Source of the DNA: Streptomyces populi
Lineage (GTDB): Bacteria > Actinomycetota > Actinomycetes > Streptomycetales > Streptomycetaceae
Direction of reading: 5' to 3'
Length of the DNA: 64,000 nucleotides
NCBI RefSeq assembly: GCF_002911015.1
Contig: NZ_KZ626843.1
Coordinates: 118,209 to 182,208, forward strand
Below the pieces are notes generated by a model. That model was given only the letters and a program-made list of their open reading frames with translations, was not told the DNA's origin and made no database searches. Shown here piece by piece: positions 17,941 to 26,183 of the stretch. Position numbers and translations under genes: made by a program. Positions within the stretch are counted from its first letter, which is position 1. Every line of letters begins with the position of its first letter.

Positions 17941-18123
17941 TCCATGACAACCGGAGCACCGCCGCGGTCAACCGCGGGGCGCGCAATCGGGCGACTCCAT
18001 CGTCCGTACGGAACGATGGCGGCCGCCTGACCGGATGACCCGCCGCCCGGAAGGCGGTCAGGTGGGAGATCGGAGCCTCCACTTGTGGGCCGGGCACATA
18101 CATGTCCGGCCGGTCGTTACACA

Positions 18124-18153
18124 AGGTTAGCAGTTCCGCCGGGTACGCGCTAA
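18124..18153 (-). promoter_or_regulatory. Probable infC operon promoter
   Basis: Minus strand: TTAGCG (18153-18148), 18 bases, TAACCT (18129-18124). It is a fair match to vegetative -35/-10 hexamers and is in the only upstream space, which it shares with the divergent DUF1844 gene. Confidence 0.4.
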
Positions 18154-18261
18154 CCGGCGGCTTCCTCCCCGCCGCCCACCGGACGGGGAGGCTCCCCTCC
18201 CCCACCGGGCGGAAGGCTCCCGTGGACGGGGGCGCGCGCGCCGGGGCCTATCGTGTGGGGC

Positions 18262-18618
18262 ATGAGTGACACCCCTCCCCAGAACCCCGACTTCGACACC
18301 ATGACCCGCGACATCGCCGAGGTCCCCGCGGTCGAGGTCATCGTGACGGTCGCCGTCAACCTGATGAGCGCCGCAGCCGTGAAGCTCGGTCTCACCGAGG
18401 AGGGCGACGAGCACAAGGACCTGGACGAGGCGCGCAAGCTGGTCACCGCGCTCGCCGGGCTGCTCGACGCGAGCGCGACCGAGATCAGCTCCTTCCACGC
18501 GGCGCCGCTGCGCGACGGCCTCAAGTCCCTCCAGCTGGCCTTCCGCGAGGCGTCCCTGGTCCCGGACGAGCCGGGCCAGGGCCCCGGCGAGAAGTACACG
18601 GGCCCCGTCTACGGCTGA
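18262..18618 (+). CDS. DUF1844 domain protein
   Basis: 118 residues from ATG 18262 (GTGGGG upstream; a GTG at 18253 is less likely). DUF1844 covers most of it: VEVIVTVAVNLMSAAAVKLG, then DLDEARKLVTALAGLLDASA. These small helical proteins are regularly found next to infC in actinobacteria and have no known function; the linkage suggests a translation-related role but does not prove it. It is divergent from infC and followed by a hairpin. Confidence 0.88.
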   Translation: MSDTPPQNPDFDTMTRDIAEVPAVEVIVTVAVNLMSAAAVKLGLTEEGDEHKDLDEARKLVTALAGLLDASATEISSFHAAPLRDGLKSLQLAFREASLVPDEPGQGPGEKYTGPVYG

Positions 18619-18619
18619 C

Positions 18620-18646
18620 CCGTGTCCGTGCGGCGTACGGACACGG
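18620..18646. terminator. Bidirectional hairpin between DUF1844 and SseB genes
   Basis: CCGTGTCCGT (18620-18629) pairs perfectly with ACGGACACGG (18637-18646) around a seven-base loop, between two convergent genes. Confidence 0.75.
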
Positions 18647-18660
18647 ACCCTCCCGTGCGC

Positions 18661-19392
18661 CTATCCGCGTACGTACAGGGGCTCGCCCGGAGGCGTCGCC
18701 CCGGCCGGCAGCAGTGCCAGGTCGAGGCCGCGCACCAGGCGGGCCCTCAGTGTTTCGTCGGCCGCGAGCCGCTCGGCCACCGCGCGGGCGGTCTCGGCGG
18801 GCGCGGCCGACGGGTCGAGCACGAGCGCGAGGGTGCCGTCCGCCGGTCCCGGGCCGAGATGGGCGCGGGCCACCCGGGGCTCGGCGGCGACCGCGGCCCG
18901 TACCGCCTCGACCACGGCGGGGTCGGCGAGCGGATCGGTGGTCGTGCGTCCCTCGGCGAGCGCCAGCAGGGCGGAACCGGTCAGCTCGTAGGACACGGGT
19001 CCGGCCATGTCCACCACGATCGTGTCGGCCTTCTCGTGCGCCGCAGCCTCCAGGACCTGGTTCAGGCGTACGGCCACGGGGCGGGCCTCGGGGTCCCAGC
19101 GGGCCAGCGAGTCCGTGGACGTGAAGGCGGGCAGGGCCGTGCGGCCGCCGGCCTTGAGCGTGGGCACCGCCATGTCGCTGGTCTTCTCACGGCGCAGCCC
19201 GTTCTCGTCCTCCTCGACCTCGCCGAGGATCGCCACGACGGGCACGAGCAGCCGGGCGCCCCTGAGCGCCTCCAGGACCAGCGGTACGGCGCCCCGGTCC
19301 GCGGACCAGTCCGCGAGAGCGGCGCTCAGCCGGGGGTCCGCGGAGCCGTCGTCGTCGGAGAAGCCTGAGTCGGGAATGTTCTTGTTCGCCAC
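18661..19392 (-). CDS. SseB-family protein
   Basis: 243 residues from GTG 19392, preceded by GGTCGGGG; the upstream in-frame ATG at 19488 has no ribosome-binding site. The first half matches the SseB N-terminal fold (LVLEALRGARLLVPVVAILG, ALPAFTSTDSLARWDPEARP, VDMAGPVSYELTG), and the C-terminal half (about 150-243) is the alpha/beta extension seen in streptomycete homologues. In Streptomyces SseB proteins are of uncertain function and are often near translation or type VII genes. Soluble; no signal peptide. Convergent with DUF1844. Confidence 0.8.
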   Translation of the reverse strand: MANKNIPDSGFSDDDGSADPRLSAALADWSADRGAVPLVLEALRGARLLVPVVAILGEVEEDENGLRREKTSDMAVPTLKAGGRTALPAFTSTDSLARWDPEARPVAVRLNQVLEAAAHEKADTIVVDMAGPVSYELTGSALLALAEGRTTTDPLADPAVVEAVRAAVAAEPRVARAHLGPGPADGTLALVLDPSAAPAETARAVAERLAADETLRARLVRGLDLALLPAGATPPGEPLYVRG

Positions 19393-19541
19393 GGTCCCCG
19401 ACCCTATCGGGGGGATCCTGCTGCGCTTGTGCGGCCCCCGTGACCCGCGGGCAACGGGATTCATGAGTTTCTCAGCCTTCCCTGACACGCCTCTAACACG
19501 CGCCTAACCGCGGGCACAGCCCGGCCGTCCAGCATCGCCGG

Positions 19542-20504
19542 ATGGACCGTCACAGAGCACGCGGGCGTCGCGCCCGGCCCTCCCGACGCAAGCCGCTCCT
19601 GTCCGCCGCGGTGGCGTCCGTCGTCCTCGTCGGCGCCACGGCGGCCGGGACGGTGTACATGAAGGCACAGGCGCACGACGGCCCGTCCGCCGTATCGTCG
19701 GCGGCGCCGGCACCGTCCTCCGCGTCGCCGGCCGGGAGCGAGGAGGCATCGGTGGAACCCGTGGCGGAACCCTCCGTGGACCGGGACGCGCTGCTCGCGA
19801 AGGCGCTGGGGTCGGTGACGCCGGAGACCGGCGCGAAGACGTCGGTCGCCGTCCTCGACGTCGACTCCGGCGAGAGCGCCGCCCACGGTGACGCGGCCTT
19901 CGACACCGCGAGCATCGTCAAGGTGAACATCCTGGCCGCGCTGCTGCTCCAGGCGCAGGACGCGGACCGGCATCTCACCGCGCAGGAGAAGGCGTACGCC
20001 ACCAGGATGATCGAGAACAGCGACAACGCGTCGGCGACCGCGCTGTGGGCGGCGATCGGCCGGGCCGACGGTCTGGACTCCGCGAACGAGCGCTTCGGCC
20101 TGACGGCCACCCAGGGCGGCGACGGCGAGCTGTGGGGGCTGACCCAGACCACCGCGAGCGACCAACTGACCTTGCTCCGGCAGGTGTTCGGGGAGGACTC
20201 CGAGCTGAGCGCGGCCTCGCGGTCCTATCTCCAGGGACTCATGGGCGAGATCGAGACCGACCAGCGGTGGGGGGTGTCGGCGGCCGCCGACGGTTCTCGA
20301 TGGGCGCTGAAGAACGGCTGGTTGGCACGGAGCACGACCGGGCTGTGGGACGTCAACAGCATCGGGAGGATCTCCGCAGGCGGCCACGACTACCTGGTGG
20401 CGGCGCTGTCGAACGGGAATTCCACCCAGGCGAAGGGCATTTCGCTGGTGGAAGCGGTGTCGAAGGCCGCGGTGTCCGCGTTCCAGGACACGACCGAGGA
20501 CTGA
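19542..20504 (+). CDS. Exported class A beta-lactamase-like serine hydrolase
   Basis: 320 residues. An Arg-rich N-terminus and a hydrophobic segment (about 18-40) form a signal/anchor, followed by a Ser/Pro/Ala linker to about 78 and a catalytic domain. SxxK is S124-IV-K127 (TASIVKV), SDN is at 160-162, and the third motif is K257-N-G rather than KTG. These are PBP/beta-lactamase-fold residues, but the omega-loop Glu of true beta-lactamases was not found, so a D,D-peptidase or esterase-like role in the envelope is as likely as antibiotic hydrolysis. It is followed by a hairpin and converges with the mycosin gene. Confidence 0.82.
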   Translation: MDRHRARGRRARPSRRKPLLSAAVASVVLVGATAAGTVYMKAQAHDGPSAVSSAAPAPSSASPAGSEEASVEPVAEPSVDRDALLAKALGSVTPETGAKTSVAVLDVDSGESAAHGDAAFDTASIVKVNILAALLLQAQDADRHLTAQEKAYATRMIENSDNASATALWAAIGRADGLDSANERFGLTATQGGDGELWGLTQTTASDQLTLLRQVFGEDSELSAASRSYLQGLMGEIETDQRWGVSAAADGSRWALKNGWLARSTTGLWDVNSIGRISAGGHDYLVAALSNGNSTQAKGISLVEAVSKAAVSAFQDTTED

Positions 20505-20560
20505 GGGCTCCGGCCGGAAGGGCGAGGCCGGGACTCCGGGACCGACGGGCCCGGCGCGCC

Positions 20561-20581
20561 GGGGAGCACCGGGTGCTCCCC
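20561..20581. terminator. Bidirectional hairpin between serine hydrolase and mycosin genes
   Basis: GGGGAGCACC (20561-20570) and GGTGCTCCCC (20572-20581) are perfect inverted copies separated by one base; the inner bases would form the loop. Flanking genes converge on it. Confidence 0.7.
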
Positions 20582-20596
20582 GAACTGCGTTCGCGG

Positions 20597-21874
20597 CTAA
20601 GGCCGTTCGAACGGAGCGTTCCTGCGGACGCGCCACAGGAACGCCGCCGCTCCCAGCAGGGCCAGGCCCAGGCCTCCCGCGAGGGGGGCGGCCCAGCCGG
20701 CCGAACCGCTGTCGTCGTCGGGGGCGTCGGGGCCGGTGCCGAAGTACTTGCGGCCGTACTCGGCCGGCTCGAGTCCCTCCGGCTTCAGCCGGCCGGCCGC
20801 CTCGATGGCGGCGGCGGGGTCGACGAAGCCGAAGCCGCGGGAGTCGTCGCGGCCCCCGGAGGGAGCGTTGCGGGCGGTGTCCTCCAGCAGCTGCTTGATC
20901 TGCGCCGGGGACAGCCCCGGGTGGGCGGCCTTGACGAGCGCGACCGCGCCGGAGACGAACGCGGACGCCGCGCTGGTGCCCCAGCCCTCGTAGTACCGGT
21001 CGTCCGGGTCGGCGATGACCACGTCGACGCCCGGGGCGCTGACGGTGGCGTACCAGCGGCGGGTGGAGAAGGAGGCGTGGGTTCCGTAGCGGTCGACTGC
21101 GGCCGCCGCGATCACGCCGGGGTAGGCGGCGGGGTACGAGATGTGGTCGCCCTTCTCGCCTCCGTTTCCGGCCGAGGCGACGACGGCGACCCCCTTGCTC
21201 AGCGCGTACTGGACGGCCTCGTCCTCGGCGGGCTCGGGGTGCGCGGACCTGGAGTCGTCGCCGAGGGAGAGGTTGATGACGTCGGCGCCGTGGTCGGTGG
21301 CCCAGCGGATGCCGTCCGCGAGCGCGTTGCCCCGGGTGTTGCGGGCCTTGGAGCGGGCCGGGTCCTTGTCCTCGAGGATGACGCGGACGGGCAGGATCTT
21401 CGCCTCCGGGGCGATTCCCATGACGCCGTCGGCGTCGCCCGGCCCGTGGCCGTGCCCGGCGATGATGCCCGCCATGGCGGTGCCGTGCCGGGCCCAGGTC
21501 CGGTCGCCGCGGCTCGCGCCGAAACCCACCAGGTCCTTCTCCGCGAGCACGTTGCCCTTGAGGTCCGGGTGCAGGGCGTCGACGCCGGTGTCGAGGACGG
21601 CGACGGTGATGCCCTTGCCCTTGGTCGTGCGCCACGCCTGCTGCGTGTGCATCGCGTCGAGACCCCACTGCTGGGCGCGTATGCCGTCGGCGTGCGCGAC
21701 GGTCGAGGGCACCAGCGCGAGGGACGCCGCGAGGGCGGCGGCGAGAGCGCCGGACCTGCGGGAGAGCCTGGGTGCGCGGGCCCGCCGGACGCGGTCGGCG
21801 GGAGCCGGCGTTCCGGCGGCACCGGGCCCGCGGCTCTGCTCGGTACGGCCGCCGGGGCCGTCGTCGCGGTTCAT
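20597..21874 (-). CDS. Mycosin-like membrane-anchored subtilisin protease
   Basis: 425 residues. An Arg-rich N-terminus, then signal peptide (about 38-63, ending VAHA-DG), an S8 catalytic domain with Asp in VAVLDTGVDALHPDLKG, His in RHGTAMAGIIAG and Ser in GTSAASAFVSGAVALVKAAH, the oxyanion Asn in VVASAGNGG, and a C-terminal transmembrane helix (about 393-415) with a basic tail. This is the layout of MycP proteases of type VII secretion, but no EccC/EsxA genes are present. Its ATG overlaps the stop of the proline-rich membrane protein gene by 4 bp (ATGA), so the two are co-translated. Likely acts outside the membrane. Confidence 0.9.
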   Translation of the reverse strand: MNRDDGPGGRTEQSRGPGAAGTPAPADRVRRARAPRLSRRSGALAAALAASLALVPSTVAHADGIRAQQWGLDAMHTQQAWRTTKGKGITVAVLDTGVDALHPDLKGNVLAEKDLVGFGASRGDRTWARHGTAMAGIIAGHGHGPGDADGVMGIAPEAKILPVRVILEDKDPARSKARNTRGNALADGIRWATDHGADVINLSLGDDSRSAHPEPAEDEAVQYALSKGVAVVASAGNGGEKGDHISYPAAYPGVIAAAAVDRYGTHASFSTRRWYATVSAPGVDVVIADPDDRYYEGWGTSAASAFVSGAVALVKAAHPGLSPAQIKQLLEDTARNAPSGGRDDSRGFGFVDPAAAIEAAGRLKPEGLEPAEYGRKYFGTGPDAPDDDSGSAGWAAPLAGGLGLALLGAAAFLWRVRRNAPFERP

Positions 21875-24615
21875 GACGGCTTCTCCGTGGTCGAGGTGAC
21901 GGTCTTGCGAAGGCCCCGCTCGACCCGGTCCGCGAGGCCCTTCGCCTCGTGGCCGAGGCCCGCCTGGGCCGCGGCCGTGGTCGAGTCCGGCTTCATCGCG
22001 TCGGCGGCGGGCTGCGGGCCGGCGACGGTGCGGCCGTCCGCGAACCCCGAGACCGCGTACACGACGGCGGGGGCGTCCGTGAGGACCGACAGGGTCCAGG
22101 AGGCACGCTGGTTCTTGCCGAAGCCCTCGGCGTCGGTGCCCTTGGCCGCGTAGGGAAGGGGCAGCAGGTCGGTGCGCCGGTCCAGGCCCTCCTTGCGGAA
22201 GCGGGCCTTCAAGGAGGTCATGCCCGCGGCGTCCGCCTTGGTGAACAGCAGGCCGACGGTGGTGACATGGCTGCGGGTCGCGTCCACGTAGGTGGCACGC
22301 AGCAGGCGCAGACAGCCGACGGGGGCGAGGGCCTGGCGCAGCAGCGGGTCGAAGGCGTCCTTGCAGCCGGTGTCGGGGGCGACGGCGATCCGCGTCCAGG
22401 TGCGGTCGGAACCGCCGGGGCCCGCGCCGTCGCCGCGCACGGTCGGCGGGAAGAGCCGGTCCACGGGCACGCCGTGCCAGAGCTCTCCGGCCGCCGTGAA
22501 GGCGCCGGGCGAACCGGGTCCGTCCGCGTCGTCACCGGTGAGCCAACTCCCGGTCACCGCGCCGCCGATGAGCCCGAGTCCGAGAACGACACAGGTCGCG
22601 GCGGTCACGGCCAGGGGCCGGGCCCGTCCGCGGAACGGACGCGGCCGCACGGTGCCTCCGCCGTACGTCCCGGGTTCCGCGAACGGCACGAAGGGGCGCT
22701 CCGCGCCAGGGGGCGCGCCTTCGGGCACCGCCGTGGACGGGGACGGAACGAACGGGTGCGTGGCCGCGGACGGCCGGTCGTCCCGTCCGGACCATGTCTC
22801 CCGTGCCGCCTCCGTGACCCGCTCCCCGGGAACGGGGGCCTGCCCCGCCGCCGCGGCCCGCCCGGGCACCGCGGGATCGGACGGACGCGGGGGCTCGGAG
22901 GGCTGTGAGGGCACGGAGGGGTGCGGGGTGCCGGACGGACGGTGAGGTCCGGACGGGCCTGAGGACTCGCCGGGCCGCGGGGCTCCGAAGCCGCGGGACG
23001 GGCCGAAGGACGGTGCGGGCTCGGACGGCTGCGCCGTCCCGGAGGGGTGCGAGGTCCCGGAAGCGGGTGCCGGGCCGAACGACCGCGGGGGTTCGGCCGG
23101 CGGCGCGGACCCGGCGGGGCGCGGGGGCCCGGACGGGCGCTGCGGCGCGGCGGGATGCGACAGCCTGGCGGGGCGGGGCGCGGGACGCTGTGTCCCGCCG
23201 GGGCGTGAGGGCCCCGCCGGGTGCGGCGCCCCGTCGGGACGTGCGGGCCCGGCGGACGCGGGCGGCGTGTCCGGGAAGCGTGCGGAGGCCGCCGGGGGCG
23301 GCGGGACCGGCGGACCCGTCCGGCCCTCGGGGCGCGGGGGGAGGTGGTGCCGGTCCTCCGGCCGCGACGCGGATCCGGGGCCTCGCGGAGCGGTGTCCGG
23401 CGCGGAACGCCGCGCGGTCGCCGAGGGTGGGGCCGGGCGCTCCGACGGGGACGGCGCGGAACCGTACGCGGCGGCTTCCGGGGCCGGGCGCGGTGCGCCG
23501 GACGGTGGCGGACCGGTCGGGACGGACCGGGGGGCGTCCGGTCCCGGCGTGCCGTTCGGGGCGGACGGTCGTACGTCGGATCCCGGCGTGCCGTTCGGGG
23601 CGGACCGCAGCTCGTCGGACCCCGGCGCACCGGACGAGGCCGGCCGTCGCACGTCGGTCTCCGGCGCACCGGGCGGGGTGGACCACGGCCTGCCGGGCGA
23701 CACGGACTCCGGCGCGGCGGGTGAGGCGGCCCCCGGGGCAGCAGGTGAGGCGGACCTCGGCGCACGGGCCCCGGCCGGTCCCGGCGCACCGGCCGCACCG
23801 GTCGACGCGGACGCCGGTCCGCCGGACGAGACGGTCCCGGAGGTACCGGAGGCGGTCCCGGACTCACCGGTCGTGGCGGCCCTCGGCCGGACGAGCGAGA
23901 CGGTCCTCGGCGCACCGGTCGCGGTGGATTCCGGCGCGCCGGACGCGGTGGCACCCGGCCTGCCGGACGGGGCGGGCCCCGGGGCATCGGACGGGGCGGA
24001 CGCGGGTGCGCCGGACGAGTCCGGTCCCGGCTCGGGCGACGGGCCCGCCCCCGGGGCGTTCGCGGTACCGGGCGCCGCGCCGGCGTCCGTGGAGGTGTCG
24101 GAGAAGTCGAAGGCCCGCGGTGGCTCGGGCACCCGCGGAGCGTGTCCGGGCCCCGGCCCGAAAGCCGACACCACGAACGGATCCGGCGCGAAAGCCTCGT
24201 CGGAGGGGCGGAAACCGCCTCCGGCCGTGGAGCGTCCGCCCGGCACGCCGGACCGGTCCGGCGCCGACGGCGGCCGGACGGGCTGGGGCGGTACCGGCGG
24301 GACCGTGCCACGGGGCGGGCCCGCGGGGCGCGGCGGAACCGACGGAGCGCGGTCGGACGCGGCCTGCCCGGGTCCGGAAGGGAACGCGGTCCGCCCTGCC
24401 CCGGAGGGGGACCCCGGCACGAGCGGCGCGGGGTCCTCGGCGGACCAGTCCTCCCCGCCCGACAGGTCCGGTCCGGGCGGACGGACCGGCTCCGGCGGAA
24501 CCGGAGGACGGCCTGGAGCCGACGGGTTCACGGGGGGCTGCGGGGTCCGAGCGGCCGCGGCGGGCGGGACGTCGGGGCGCCGGGGATTCGAGGCACGCCG
24601 CGCTTCCGTACTCAT
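21871..24615 (-). CDS. 914-aa proline-rich membrane protein with C-terminal extracellular domain
   Basis: Start ATG 24615 with GGGGGGTG upstream. Residues 1 to about 645 are a low-complexity region of Pro, Ala, Gly, Ser, Thr and Arg with short degenerate repeats (RPSGPPRPAG, GAPGSDELRSAPNGTPGSDV types). A single transmembrane segment lies near residue 685 (LAVTAATCVVLGLGLIGGAV), and about 210 residues follow outside, with two cysteines in GCKDAFDPLLRQALAPVGCL likely to form a disulfide. The topology places the long disordered part in the cytoplasm. No family was recognised for the domain. Operon with the mycosin-like protease (ATGA overlap), which may process or be scaffolded by it. Confidence 0.85.
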   Translation of the reverse strand: MSTEARRASNPRRPDVPPAAAARTPQPPVNPSAPGRPPVPPEPVRPPGPDLSGGEDWSAEDPAPLVPGSPSGAGRTAFPSGPGQAASDRAPSVPPRPAGPPRGTVPPVPPQPVRPPSAPDRSGVPGGRSTAGGGFRPSDEAFAPDPFVVSAFGPGPGHAPRVPEPPRAFDFSDTSTDAGAAPGTANAPGAGPSPEPGPDSSGAPASAPSDAPGPAPSGRPGATASGAPESTATGAPRTVSLVRPRAATTGESGTASGTSGTVSSGGPASASTGAAGAPGPAGARAPRSASPAAPGAASPAAPESVSPGRPWSTPPGAPETDVRRPASSGAPGSDELRSAPNGTPGSDVRPSAPNGTPGPDAPRSVPTGPPPSGAPRPAPEAAAYGSAPSPSERPAPPSATARRSAPDTAPRGPGSASRPEDRHHLPPRPEGRTGPPVPPPPAASARFPDTPPASAGPARPDGAPHPAGPSRPGGTQRPAPRPARLSHPAAPQRPSGPPRPAGSAPPAEPPRSFGPAPASGTSHPSGTAQPSEPAPSFGPSRGFGAPRPGESSGPSGPHRPSGTPHPSVPSQPSEPPRPSDPAVPGRAAAAGQAPVPGERVTEAARETWSGRDDRPSAATHPFVPSPSTAVPEGAPPGAERPFVPFAEPGTYGGGTVRPRPFRGRARPLAVTAATCVVLGLGLIGGAVTGSWLTGDDADGPGSPGAFTAAGELWHGVPVDRLFPPTVRGDGAGPGGSDRTWTRIAVAPDTGCKDAFDPLLRQALAPVGCLRLLRATYVDATRSHVTTVGLLFTKADAAGMTSLKARFRKEGLDRRTDLLPLPYAAKGTDAEGFGKNQRASWTLSVLTDAPAVVYAVSGFADGRTVAGPQPAADAMKPDSTTAAAQAGLGHEAKGLADRVERGLRKTVTSTTEKPS

Positions 24616-24883
24616 GCACCCCCCGTTTCCTCGTACCGGGCTGTCGGACGCCCCGGAGCTCGGCGAGCCGTTTCGTGTGCGCGAGAGGTCCACCACGGGC
24701 ACGCATACCCGCGCCGGTGGACCGTCACCCCGGGCAGGACCCGCCGAGGCGAGGTCGTCCCTCCCTGCGTCCACGTCACTCTACGGGTTGACGCACGTCG
24801 GGCGGGAACCAGTACGAGGCCCCGGGGCATCTGCCCGGAACATCCCCCTACCCTGCGGTAATGGAGTCTGGCAGTCTTCGCTC

Positions 24884-26086
24884 ATGACTGCCCGTGCCGC
24901 CGACAGGGCCCGCTACGACCGGGCCACCGCTCATCTCGACGCCCCCGTCGCCATCGTGGACCTGGAGGCCTTCGACGCGAACGCGGACGACCTGGTCCGC
25001 CGGGCCGGCGGGAAGCCGATCCGCGTCGCCAGCAAGTCCGTCCGCTGCCGTGCCCTGCTGGAACGGGTCCTGGAGCGGGACGGCTTCGCGGGGATCATGT
25101 CGTTCACCCTCGCCGAGTCGCTGTGGCTGGCCCGGTCCGGTTTCGACGACGTCCTGCTCGCCTATCCGTCGGCCGACCGCAAGGGCTACGCCGAGCTGGC
25201 CTCCGACCCCAAGCTCGCCGCCGCGGTGACCGTCATGATCGACGACCCGGCGCAGCTGCGTCTCATCGACGAGGCGCGCGAGGGCGGCAAGGAGGTCGTC
25301 CGGGTCTGTCTGGAACTCGACACCTCGCTCAGGCTGTTCGGCGGCCGGGTCCGGGTCGGGGCGCTGCGTTCGCCGCTGCACTCCCCCGCCCAGGTCGCGG
25401 ACCTGGCCCGTGCGGTCAAGCGCGCGCCCGGGTTCAAGCTGGTGGGGATCATGGCGTACGAGGGTCACATCGCGGGCGTCGGTGACGCGGTCTCGGGGCG
25501 TCCGCTGCGCTCGCGGGCGGTGCGGCTCATGCAGGCGACCGCCCGCAAGGAGCTCGCCGAGCGGCGCGCGGAGGCCGTCCGGGCGGTACGGGCCGTGGAG
25601 CCGGACCTCGAGTTCGTCAACGGCGGCGGCACCGGCAGCGTCCAGCACACGGCCGCCGAGGACGCGGTCACCGAGATCGCTGCCGGGTCGGGGCTCTACG
25701 TGCCGAGGCTCTTCGACAACTACACGTCCTTCAGCGGACGTCCGGCCGCGCTGTTCGCCCAGCCCGTGGTGCGCCGGCCGGGTGTGGGTGTGGTGACCGT
25801 GCTGGGCGGCGGATATCCCGCCTCCGGGGCCGCGGGCGCAGACCGGCTGCCCGTCCCGTATCTGCCGGAGGGGCTGTCCTACGACCCCCAGGAGGGTCCC
25901 GGCGAGGTGCAGACCCCGCTGCTCGGCTCCCCCGCGGACGATCTGCTCATCGGCGACAAGGTGTGGTTCCGGCACGCGAAGGCCGGTGAGCTGTGCGAGC
26001 GGTTCGACACACTGCACCTCGTGGAGGGCGACACGGTCACGGCCTCCGTCCCGACCTACCGCGGAGAGGGCCACACCTTCCTCTGA
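24884..26086 (+). CDS. Amino-acid deaminase/aldolase (alanine racemase-like fold, DSD1 type)
   Basis: 400 residues from ATG 24884; the frame is open far upstream only because it is antisense to the proline-rich gene. The N-terminal alanine-racemase barrel carries the PLP lysine in RVASKSVRCRALLERVLERD, and the C-terminal D-serine-dehydratase-like domain carries a possible zinc site with His/Cys residues (VWFRHAKAGELCERFDTLHL). Substrate-site features VNGGGTGSVQHTA are intact. The family covers D-threonine aldolases and D-serine dehydratases; the substrate is not decided. Cytoplasmic. It stands alone, followed by an 18-bp hairpin. Confidence 0.87.
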   Translation: MTARAADRARYDRATAHLDAPVAIVDLEAFDANADDLVRRAGGKPIRVASKSVRCRALLERVLERDGFAGIMSFTLAESLWLARSGFDDVLLAYPSADRKGYAELASDPKLAAAVTVMIDDPAQLRLIDEAREGGKEVVRVCLELDTSLRLFGGRVRVGALRSPLHSPAQVADLARAVKRAPGFKLVGIMAYEGHIAGVGDAVSGRPLRSRAVRLMQATARKELAERRAEAVRAVRAVEPDLEFVNGGGTGSVQHTAAEDAVTEIAAGSGLYVPRLFDNYTSFSGRPAALFAQPVVRRPGVGVVTVLGGGYPASGAAGADRLPVPYLPEGLSYDPQEGPGEVQTPLLGSPADDLLIGDKVWFRHAKAGELCERFDTLHLVEGDTVTASVPTYRGEGHTFL

Positions 26087-26136
26087 CCCGCGGGGTCAGG
26101 ACCTTCCGCCGGGAGGGCGGGCGCCCGTCCGTACCC

Positions 26137-26178
26137 GGCCGTCCGGCCCGGGGACACCCGTCCCCGGGCCGGACGGCC
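26137..26178. terminator. 18-bp perfect bidirectional hairpin
   Basis: Arms 26137-26154 and 26161-26178 pair perfectly around CACCCG, between the convergent deaminase/aldolase and DUF2510 genes. Confidence 0.88.
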
Positions 26179-26183
26179 GTCGT

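Larger units (their letters stand above)
17822..18117 (-). promoter_or_regulatory. Structured infC 5' leader
   Basis: About 290 nt between the likely promoter and infC, with no upstream gene on this strand. It can form, in order of transcription, a stem CCTGACC/GGTCAGG (18062-18026) with an inner CCGCC/GGCGG stem, a near-perfect stem CATCGT/ACGATG extended by CCGTACGG (18018-17998), CCGCGG-TTGA-CCGCGG (17977-17962), and a terminator (17940-17909). The arrangement is that of a transcription-attenuation leader. In Firmicutes the same operon is controlled by an L20 leader; no sequence likeness to that element is claimed. Confidence 0.6.

Noticed and set aside
18118..18205. N-terminal extension of infC by about 95 codons from an ATG in the leader
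   Set aside because: The extension runs through the stems and the terminator, has no likeness to IF-3, and a better ribosome-binding site precedes the AUC start.
19542..20504. Assignment as a true beta-lactamase
   Set aside because: The KTG motif is KNG and no clear omega-loop Glu was found, so only the fold class is stated.
23267..24883. Long plus-strand open frame antisense to the proline-rich gene, joined to the deaminase/aldolase
   Set aside because: It is the mirror of Pro/Ala/Gly codons, gives only low-complexity residues and has no ribosome-binding site. The true start is the ATG at 24884.
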